12,553 bases of DNA from a bacterium (lineage in GTDB: Bacteria > UBA6262), in NCBI GenBank assembly GCA_028716025.1, contig JAQUQP010000050.1, forward strand, positions 1-12,553, read 5' to 3'. The notes beneath the pieces were generated by a model. The model searched no databases and was not told the DNA's origin. It worked only from the letters and a program-made list of their open reading frames with translations. Both the position numbers and the translations under genes were made by a program. Of this stretch, positions 7,722-12,553 are shown piece by piece. Every line of letters starts with the position of its first letter. Position 1 is the stretch's first letter.

Positions 7722-8795
7722 TTAGGACCGGCGCGCTTCTTCCACCAGTTCAGCGATCAATTCCTTGACTGATACTATTTTATTGATCCGATGGGCATTG
7801 TGTCCAGCCATGGCAAATCCTTTGTCCATCTCCCCGCGGGCCGCGTTGAGCAGAGCCTTAGCAATGCAGTAATTCACTTTGGTCGGATCGCAGGTGACCA
7901 GGCATTGGTATTTGCATCCGATATCCATCTTTTCACCGCTATTGATCCTTCTGACAAATTCACTATTGATGACCCGGCCCGGCATTCCCACCGGACTTTT
8001 GATAATGATGATATCTTCTTCTTTAGCCGCTAAATATACTTCCTTATATTTGATCGATACATCGCATTCATTAGTGCAGACAAACCTGGTCGCCATCTGC
8101 ACGCCGCTGGCTTCCAAGCGCATGACCCGGGCAATATCTTGACCGTTAAAAATCCCCCCGGCAGCTATGACCGGAATCTTTACCCCGTCAATTTCAAATA
8201 CTTTTACTACCGCCAATACCTCTTTCAGGATCTTATCCAAGTTGAAATTTTCGCTGTCTTTCAATTCTTCCAGGCTGTAACCCAAATGTCCGCCGGCCAA
8301 TGGTCCTTCCACGACAATAGCATCAGGAAGGCGTTTATATCTTCTTTGCCAGGCGCTGCAAATAATATATGCCGCTCGTCCGGAAGATACGATCGGCACA
8401 AGTTTGGTTTTATTGTTTTTGACCAACGAAGGTAATTTCAGGGGCAATCCGGCGCCGGAAATAATCACATCCACGTTTTCTTCCTGTGCCGTGTTGACCA
8501 GGTCATCATAATTACCCAGGGCGCACATGATGTTCACGCCAAATGGTTTATTGGTCAGCTTCCTGGTTTCCTGTATGGTCTTAACAAATGCTGAACGCGA
8601 CCGTTCAACATAATTAGTCCCAATTTCATCGCCTTCTTCACCCAAGCCGACCGCCGCGATCACGCCTAAAGCGCCTTCGTTAGATACAGCTGAAACCAGG
8701 GACGAGCTGGATACTCTCACTCCCATCCCGCCTTGGATCAATGGCAGGTCTATAATTAATCCACCGATATTGAGGTCCTTAAATTTTAAACTCAC
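7722..8795 (-). CDS. Nitronate monooxygenase/2-nitropropane dioxygenase-like FMN protein
   Basis: This 357-residue TIM-barrel flavoprotein belongs to the nitronate monooxygenase/FabK superfamily. Visible features are PLIQGGMGV at 18-26, the phosphate-binding AAGGIFNG at 211-218 followed by GVQMATRF at 231-238, and GPLAGGHLGYS with H170, aligned with the catalytic histidine of nitronate monooxygenases. Those enzymes oxidise alkyl nitronates using FMN and oxygen; in anaerobes the real substrate is usually unknown, and an enoyl-ACP reductase (FabK) role is an alternative. The C-terminal part carries four cysteines, C294-x3-C298-x3-C302-x7-C310, then FAMAGHNAHRI. The start is GTG with AAGGAG four bases upstream, a strong and correctly placed site; the barrel motif begins shortly after. 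It follows the BaiN-like flavoprotein gene by 32 bp and precedes the ABC-F gene by 15 bp. Confidence 0.87.
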   Translation of the reverse strand: MSLKFKDLNIGGLIIDLPLIQGGMGVRVSSSSLVSAVSNEGALGVIAAVGLGEEGDEIGTNYVERSRSAFVKTIQETRKLTNKPFGVNIMCALGNYDDLVNTAQEENVDVIISGAGLPLKLPSLVKNNKTKLVPIVSSGRAAYIICSAWQRRYKRLPDAIVVEGPLAGGHLGYSLEELKDSENFNLDKILKEVLAVVKVFEIDGVKIPVIAAGGIFNGQDIARVMRLEASGVQMATRFVCTNECDVSIKYKEVYLAAKEEDIIIIKSPVGMPGRVINSEFVRRINSGEKMDIGCKYQCLVTCDPTKVNYCIAKALLNAARGEMDKGFAMAGHNAHRINKIVSVKELIAELVEEARRS

Positions 8796-8827
8796 TTTTC
8801 TCCTTGTTTTACGTTTATATGTTTCTT

Positions 8828-10084
8828 CTACTTTTCTGCGGCTGCTATACCCGCCAGGTATCCTGTCGAAAAAGCTTCCTGTAAATTATACCCACCGGTC
8901 AGGCCATCCAGATCTATCATTTCACCGCTAAAATACAGACCTTTAATTTTTTTAGACTCCATTGTTTGCGGGTCTATCTCTTTCAATGACACTCCGCCCC
9001 GCGTCACGGTTGCCTCTTCGATCGGTCGCGGCCGGGTAATATGTATCCTGAAATCCGTAAAACACCGGGCGATGACCTTCCGTTCTTCCCTGGTGATGAT
9101 ACTGCACTTTTTTTCCGGTTGTACGGCGCACCGGCGTGTAAAGACCGGAGCCAGGGAATCTGGCAGTATGTCTTTCACATAGTTAGCAAATGTTTTGGCT
9201 CCGCGTGAATCCAGTTCTTCCTGCAGGTACTGTTCAAAATCACCAGTGCTGTATTCCGGGAGCAAATGCAGGGAAATATCAACCCTGCTCCCCTGGTCTA
9301 ATGCTTCTACTGCTAACCGGCTCAAGACCAGGACAGTGGGACCCGATACGCCAAAATGCGTGAATAAAAGATCACCTTGTTCTGAGGCTTTAATCTTACC
9401 GTCGATCAATATAGAAATAAGTATATGTTTCAGGGTCAAACCCGGCAGTACAGGAATAAATTCTTCATCTGATTCGAGCGGGATGAGCCCTGGCCTGAGC
9501 GGAACGATAGTGTGCCCGCATTGTTGCGCCAGTTTGTATCCATCTCCGGTAGAGCCGGTTTTAGGATAGGACAAGCCTCCGGTAGCCAGGATCACTTTAC
9601 TGCTTTCAAGGATCTGGCCGGCAGCTGTTTCTACACCGGTGACATGACCATCCTGGCAGACTATCTTGCTCACTGCCGCATTATGCCGGACCTGCACATC
9701 ATTGCACGCTATATAGTCTCGTAATACTTTCAGGACACTTTCAGCTTTATCAGTGACAGGAAATATTTTACCATCAGGATCAATCCGCATAGCCAGACTG
9801 CGGGCAGAAAAGAATTCGATCAAGTCCTGGTTTGAAAATACATGCAATGCCCGGTAGAGAAACTTGCCGTTTTTCCCGAAGATAGAAATGAATTCCTTGA
9901 AACCGGCATTATTGGTAATATTACACCTGCCGCCACCGGTCAACATTAATTTAGTGCCGAGCTGGCTGGTTTTTTCAACCAGCAAGACTTTCGCGCCTAG
10001 TTCAGCGGCCCGGCCGGCAGCCATCATTCCTGCTGGCCCGCCACCAACTACAATTAGGTCTACACTATTTCTATTTTGAACCAT
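8828..10084 (-). CDS. NAD(P)/FAD-dependent oxidoreductase, HI0933/BaiN family
   Basis: This 418-residue flavoprotein begins with DLIVVGGGPAGMMAAGRAA (FAD Rossmann motif GGGPAG at 14-19), followed by the family hallmark GTKLMLTGGGRCNITN at 43-58. It ends with GLYFSGEMIDLDGLTGGYN, the conserved C-terminal FAD-contacting segment. The family is widespread; one member, BaiN, reduces bile-acid intermediates in gut clostridia, but most members have no known substrate and none is inferred here. The ATG at 10084 has no ribosome binding site. In-frame TAA lies two codons upstream, and there is no other start before the FAD motif, so this start is firm. A TGGTATAAT extended -10 element ends 5 nt before the ATG, suggesting a leaderless mRNA. 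The methyltransferase gene ends 44 bp upstream. Confidence 0.87.
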   Translation of the reverse strand: MVQNRNSVDLIVVGGGPAGMMAAGRAAELGAKVLLVEKTSQLGTKLMLTGGGRCNITNNAGFKEFISIFGKNGKFLYRALHVFSNQDLIEFFSARSLAMRIDPDGKIFPVTDKAESVLKVLRDYIACNDVQVRHNAAVSKIVCQDGHVTGVETAAGQILESSKVILATGGLSYPKTGSTGDGYKLAQQCGHTIVPLRPGLIPLESDEEFIPVLPGLTLKHILISILIDGKIKASEQGDLLFTHFGVSGPTVLVLSRLAVEALDQGSRVDISLHLLPEYSTGDFEQYLQEELDSRGAKTFANYVKDILPDSLAPVFTRRCAVQPEKKCSIITREERKVIARCFTDFRIHITRPRPIEEATVTRGGVSLKEIDPQTMESKKIKGLYFSGEMIDLDGLTGGYNLQEAFSTGYLAGIAAAEK

Positions 10085-10089
10085 TTTAT

Positions 10090-10098
10090 ATTATACCA
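10090..10098 (-). promoter_or_regulatory. Extended -10 promoter element, probably giving a leaderless transcript
   Basis: On the minus strand the bases read TGGTATAAT, a perfect TATAAT hexamer (10090-10095) with the TGn extension. Only ATAAA separates it from the ATG of the BaiN-like gene, so transcription would start at or next to the A of the start codon. A -35 hexamer at 17 nt spacing (TAGTGC) is poor, as is common when the -10 is extended. The gene lacks a Shine-Dalgarno sequence, unlike most of its neighbours, which fits. Confidence 0.6.
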
Positions 10099-10128
10099 CA
10101 TAAGGATACAAAGCACTACTTATTTAAG

Positions 10129-10872
10129 CTAACCGGCTTGTTTCATAATATAAAAAACATAGCCATAGTAAGCGGCATATTTCTGGTATGACTCCCTCTC
10201 CTGGTCTTCAGCGGCAAGTACTTTCAGGGCTTCAGGGTTACTTTGGTACTTGACCTTAAGTTTTTCCACCCTTTTCTGTAAAGGGCCGTAATACTCTTCC
10301 AGCCACGCGCTGGCAGGCAAAGTAAAATGCTCGATCAGGGAGTAACCAACCGCGGCAATTATCGCCTTATTGCCGGTAATATCGCGCATAGCAGGATAGG
10401 CCCCTTCCCAGAATTTCTTAGCCTCCTGGGGCGGGTCTGCTTTGAGCCGGGTTAATTCAGAAACAGCTATATACCCTTTGGGCTTTAAAAGTCTTTTCCA
10501 GTTCCTTAATCCCTGCTCAAAACCAATGATATAAATAGCCCCTTCAGACCAGACCACGTCAAAAGAACGGGACTCAAAATTCAGGCTGAACATATCTGCC
10601 TTTACTATTTGCACCCTTTTTGAGAGTCTCTGGCTGTTGACTGACTTATCCAGCTGTTCCAGGAATGGCTCGTGATTATCAACTGCGGTAATGCTTCCTT
10701 TGGTCAACTGCGCCAGGTCCAGTGTTTGTTTCCCAGGTCCGCAGCCGATATCCAGTATACTTGGTTTTCCCGGCAGGTTCTTCATCGCCTGGAAAGCCCT
10801 TTTGGTGGAATCAAAATTCCCCGGGCCTTCCCGGGGATTATCAGCATGTATCTCAAAAAATATATCGCTCAC
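10129..10872 (-). CDS. Class I SAM-dependent methyltransferase
   Basis: This 247-residue protein has the seven-strand Rossmann methyltransferase fold. Motif I is ILDIGCGPGKQT (39-50), the acidic end of strand 2 is AVDNHEP (63-69), motif III is IVKADMFSLNF (near 89-99), and motif IV is SFDVVWSEGAIYIIG (near 107-121), followed by LLKPKGYIAVSE. The substrate cannot be told; the C-terminal 100 residues (aromatic and Lys/Glu rich, with AAYYGYVFYIM) do not match a well-defined specificity group that I recognise. The start is GTG, chosen because GGAG stands five bases upstream and the protein begins in a typical way. It is the first gene after the 329-bp gap, and a repeat palindrome ends about 25 bp from its start, so it probably has its own promoter region there. 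Confidence 0.85.
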   Translation of the reverse strand: MSDIFFEIHADNPREGPGNFDSTKRAFQAMKNLPGKPSILDIGCGPGKQTLDLAQLTKGSITAVDNHEPFLEQLDKSVNSQRLSKRVQIVKADMFSLNFESRSFDVVWSEGAIYIIGFEQGLRNWKRLLKPKGYIAVSELTRLKADPPQEAKKFWEGAYPAMRDITGNKAIIAAVGYSLIEHFTLPASAWLEEYYGPLQKRVEKLKVKYQSNPEALKVLAAEDQERESYQKYAAYYGYVFYIMKQAG

Positions 10873-10897
10873 TACGTCTCCATTATGTATTAATTTG

Positions 10898-10950
10898 GCT
10901 CGCTGTCTCGCTGAGTCATTCTCCGACGTAACGTCGGAGCCGCGCTCGCC
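10898..10950 (+). repeat. Variable-core palindromic repeat, copy A
   Basis: Read on the plus strand, the 20-nt left arm (10898-10917) starts GCTCGCTGTC and ends CGCTGAGTC. It matches copy B (12436-12496, opposite strand) at 19 of 20 positions. The right arm CCGCGCTCGCC (10940-10950) matches at 10 of 11. Between the arms lies a palindrome, CTCCGACGT-A-ACGTCGGAG (10921-10939), able to form an 8-bp stem with a TAA loop. The core differs in length and sequence from that of copy B, but both keep the inverted-repeat character and TAA..CGTC. It has no T-tract, so it is not an obvious terminator. Confidence 0.75.
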
Positions 10951-11126
10951 TATTCTAAATCGTATAGATCAGGGAACTGGTCATTATTTTGAGCGAGCTT
11001 GTCGTGTTTCAGCCCAAAGCAGCTTGCAGACAACGAAGGTATCAGTTGGATTCTGGATGCCGAGCATGTCTGAGCCCAGGGGGCGAGTTGCGCAGGCACC
11101 GAGTTGTCAAATGACCTTTGGCGCAG

Positions 11127-11142
11127 GTCCGCGCGAGCGGAC
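11127..11142 (+). repeat. Perfect 6-bp hairpin with GCGA (GNRA) loop
   Basis: GTCCGC-GCGA-GCGGAC forms a GC-rich stem with a GNRA tetraloop when read as plus-strand RNA; on the minus strand the loop would be UCGC. It lies within the gene-free gap and is the best single local structure there. No T-tract follows on either side. It could belong to a small structured RNA or to the repeat-rich spacer; no function is assigned. Confidence 0.5.
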
Positions 11143-11201
11143 ATGGAAACCGACACCGGAGCGAACAAATATTGACAGTTCACTAATTTATATCTCATTA
11201 C

Positions 11202-11609
11202 TCATACAGATTCTTTTTTCATTTTTTCCACGATACGCCGGTCCAATACTTCTTCGATTTTTTCCACGAGCATCCTTACGGTAACCGGTTTAACCATGAA
11301 TTCCTCGGCATAAAGCGTCGCGGCTTTGAACTTTACCGGATCGCTCTTGAGAGCCGTCAGCATGATGACCGGTATTACCTTGGTCTGTTCATTTTCTTTG
11401 AGATCCTTAAGTACGTCAAAACCATCCTTATCAGGAAGCATAATGTCCAACAGGATCAGGTCGGGATTAAACTCTAAAGCTGCCTTGACGCCATCAGCGC
11501 CTTTGTATTCTGTCCTAACTTCATAGTCTTCAGTATCTTCCAAATTCAACTTCACCATTTCCGCAAAGCTGATCTCGTCATCTATTATCAATATCGTCCT
11601 TTTGGCCAT
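11202..11609 (-). CDS. Stand-alone receiver-domain response regulator
   Basis: This 135-residue protein is a CheY-like receiver with no output domain. Key residues are the acidic pair D10-D11 (ILIIDDE), phospho-acceptor D55 (LILLDIMLPDKDGF), T85 (VIMLTA) and K107 (EEFMVKPV). About 15 charged residues follow the last helix (RRIVEKMKKES), too short for a DNA-binding domain. The ATG comes 11 bp after the kinase stop; AAAGGTG, overlapping that stop, gives a ribosome site about 6 nt away, so the two proteins are co-translated and almost certainly form a phosphotransfer pair. As it lacks an output domain, it may act through protein-protein contact or pass phosphate onward. Downstream lies the gene-free gap. 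Confidence 0.93.
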   Translation of the reverse strand: MAKRTILIIDDEISFAEMVKLNLEDTEDYEVRTEYKGADGVKAALEFNPDLILLDIMLPDKDGFDVLKDLKENEQTKVIPVIMLTALKSDPVKFKAATLYAEEFMVKPVTVRMLVEKIEEVLDRRIVEKMKKESV

Positions 11610-11620
11610 GGGTCACCTTT

Positions 11621-12382
11621 CTACTGTTCTGCTTTCAGGATCATGGTTGCCCTGACCCCGTTATTGTCTTTCTTATTCTCCAGCTTTATCTCTCCGCCAT
11701 GCATATCTATAATCGTTTTAACTGTTGACAGTCCCAAGCCAATATTGCCCTTACTGCGCTTAGTGGTGAAGAAAAAATCAAAAGCCTGAGCTAAGTCCTC
11801 TTCTACCATGCCTGGCCCGTTATCTTCAATTTCCAGTTTAACTGAATGGTTATCATGACTGGTTTTAACCGTTATATTTCCACCCTGGGACATCGCCTGG
11901 ATGGCATTTAAGAGCAAGTTCACTAAAACCTGTGCCATTTTATTTTTATCGATCTTGACCAAGGGAAGGCCTATTTGATATTCCTTGACCACTTCAACTT
12001 TATGCGCTTCCAGCTGATGACGCACCAACTCCAGCGAATTGTCAGTAACTATGGCCAGGTCAGCCACTTCCAGCTCCAGAGCTGACATACTGGAGAAATC
12101 CAAGAAATCTCCGATCACTTTATCTGCACGCCTGATAGCATCTTTCATATAACCTATGGTTGAACTGATGCTGGGGTCATCTGCCTTAACTTTCGTGGAC
12201 AGGTAATCCACTCCCTGTAAGATAATGGCTAACGGATTTTTCACTTCATGGGACAACCCATGGGCAAATTCATCGATTATCTTCATCTTCTCAGCCTGGG
12301 CCAGCTGGGTTTGGTTGAACTTAAGCATTTCAATGGTTTTATTCAATTCGTTTATCTTCTGGTCGCGTTCATCTTCACTCAT
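11621..12382 (-). CDS. Soluble sensor-less histidine kinase (HisKA + HATPase)
   Basis: The 253-residue kinase has no membrane segment and no PAS, GAF or other sensor domain. Residues 5-35 look like a short coiled coil. The dimerisation/phosphorylation helix carries H45 in GLSHEVKNPLAI (H-box). The ATPase part shows the N-box QVLVNLLLNAIQAM (151-164, N155/N159), G1 DNGPGM (187-192), the F-box FDFFFTTK (201-208) and G2 GNIGLGLSTVK (212-222), all intact. With no input domain of its own, it probably takes its signal from a partner through the coiled coil, or lost its sensor. The ATG is supported by GAAGGGA about 7 nt upstream. A candidate promoter and repeat copy B lie just upstream; the receiver gene follows 11 bp downstream. 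Confidence 0.93.
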   Translation of the reverse strand: MSEDERDQKINELNKTIEMLKFNQTQLAQAEKMKIIDEFAHGLSHEVKNPLAIILQGVDYLSTKVKADDPSISSTIGYMKDAIRRADKVIGDFLDFSSMSALELEVADLAIVTDNSLELVRHQLEAHKVEVVKEYQIGLPLVKIDKNKMAQVLVNLLLNAIQAMSQGGNITVKTSHDNHSVKLEIEDNGPGMVEEDLAQAFDFFFTTKRSKGNIGLGLSTVKTIIDMHGGEIKLENKKDNNGVRATMILKAEQ

Positions 12383-12405
12383 TTTATTTCCCTTCCCATT
12401 TCTTA

Positions 12406-12435
12406 ATTAAACAATCAACTTTCTCATAAAGACAA
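12406..12435 (-). promoter_or_regulatory. Candidate sigma70-type promoter for the kinase-receiver pair
   Basis: On the minus strand TTGTCT (12430-12435, 4 of 6 to TTGACA) and TTTAAT (12406-12411, 5 of 6 to TATAAT) are 18 nt apart. Start of transcription would fall near 12399, leaving a leader of under 20 nt that contains the GAAGGGA ribosome site. The -35 abuts repeat copy B directly. The match is moderate in AT-rich DNA, so this is a candidate only. Confidence 0.35.
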
Positions 12436-12496
12436 GGTGAGCGCGGCCAGCCACTGACGTTTTAGTGGCGGAAAACGACTCAGCGTGACAGCGAGC
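12436..12496 (-). repeat. Variable-core palindromic repeat, copy B
   Basis: This is the inverted partner of copy A. On the minus strand it begins with the left arm (12477-12496, 19 of 20 matches to copy A) and ends with CCGCGCTCACC (12436-12446, 10 of 11). The 30-nt core differs from copy A: it forms GCCACT/AGTGGC (12450-12455 and 12464-12469) around an 8-nt loop. The 11-mer GTATAGATCAG found after copy A occurs here just before the left arm (12503-12513, minus strand). It lies 54 bp upstream of the kinase start. Confidence 0.75.
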
Positions 12497-12553
12497 TGAT
12501 ATCTGATCTATACTGTAACCGCCAGTTTTCGTTTATGCGTTATCTAGAATAAG

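Larger units (their letters stand above)
10873..11201. other. 329-bp gap without a convincing gene; repeat element and inverted repeats
   Basis: Between the receiver gene and the methyltransferase gene I find no protein that looks real. The gap holds repeat element copy A (10898-10950), an 11-mer GTATAGATCAG at 10962-10972 that recurs inverted at 12503-12513, and a perfect hairpin at 11127-11142. A long-range pairing is possible between GTCGTGTTTC (11001-11010, one bulged T) and GAAACCGAC (11146-11154). GCCC-AGG-GGGC and TGCGC/GCGCA pairs lie in between. From about 11010 to 11160 the sequence seems richer in G and C than the other intergenic DNA here. No T-tract follows any stem, so no intrinsic terminator is claimed. 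An 82-codon minus-strand frame (10950-11198) is open but lacks a ribosome site and recognisable content. Confidence 0.6.

Noticed and set aside
10870..10895. CATAAT as a -10 element for the methyltransferase gene
   Set aside because: The best hexamer 17 nt upstream (CGAGAC) does not resemble a -35, and the DNA is AT-rich, so a chance match is likely.
10921..10939. Palindrome CTCCGACGT-A-ACGTCGGAG as an intrinsic terminator
   Set aside because: No T-tract follows the stem on either strand, and it is better explained as the core of a repeat found twice.
10994..11109. Short repeated motifs CGAGC(A/T)TGTC and CGAGTTG in the gap
   Set aside because: Matches of 7-10 bases within a few hundred bases are expected by chance.
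10950..11198. 82-codon minus-strand open frame in the gap after the receiver gene
   Set aside because: It begins 3 bp after the receiver stop but has no ribosome site, no hydrophobic or domain pattern, and covers DNA that holds the inverted repeats. The plus strand is open there too, so openness is weak evidence.
11191..11206. ATGAGTAATGAGAT at the receiver stop as a heptamer tandem array
   Set aside because: Only two imperfect units; too short to tell from chance.
10691..11284. 197-codon plus-strand open frame
   Set aside because: It runs antisense through the methyltransferase gene, the gap and the receiver gene, with no family resemblance or ribosome site; a shadow frame.
1..12553. CRISPR array, tRNA, rRNA, transposase or integrase genes
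   Set aside because: No regularly spaced repeats, cloverleaf, rRNA core sequences or recombinase motifs were seen on either strand.

Overview
The window reads as a stretch of a bacterial chromosome from an organism of moderate GC (by eye somewhat under 50%). Signs of a bacterium are AAGGAG-type ribosome binding sites, TATAAT-type promoter elements, ATG and GTG starts, and bacterial families (Tex, LepB, ABC-F, a two-component pair). Species cannot be read from the sequence. The mix of genes and the dense intergenic repeats would fit an uncultivated anaerobic lineage such as Omnitrophota, but that is a weak guess. Every gene I can support is on the minus strand, so transcription runs from high to low coordinates.

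Right end (12553 down to 11202): a short region with a repeat element and a candidate promoter leads into a soluble histidine kinase and a stand-alone receiver protein, 11 bp apart. Next comes a 329-bp gap (10873-11201) without a convincing gene. It holds a second, inverted copy of the repeat element, a GNRA-type hairpin and other inverted repeats. The two repeat copies therefore bracket the kinase-receiver pair.

Middle and left (10872 down to 1): nine genes follow head to tail with gaps of 0-44 bp. They are a SAM methyltransferase, a BaiN/HI0933-type flavoprotein, a nitronate monooxygenase-like FMN protein, an ABC-F ATPase, signal peptidase I, a two-helix DUF4405-like membrane protein, a CrtI/COG1233-type FAD oxidoreductase, an M42 zinc aminopeptidase and Tex (cut by the window edge). 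A near-perfect extended -10 element sits 5 nt before the flavoprotein ATG, which has no ribosome binding site. Much of the operon may therefore start from a leaderless transcript.

Most genes are ordinary housekeeping or redox genes, and I see no complete new defence or mobile system. The less ordinary signals are the inverted pair of variable-core repeats around the two-component genes, the structured gap beside them, a degenerate 7-nt tandem repeat inside the ABC-F coding sequence, the leaderless promoter, the multi-pass N-terminal extension of LepB and a four-cysteine cluster in the nitronate monooxygenase-like protein.
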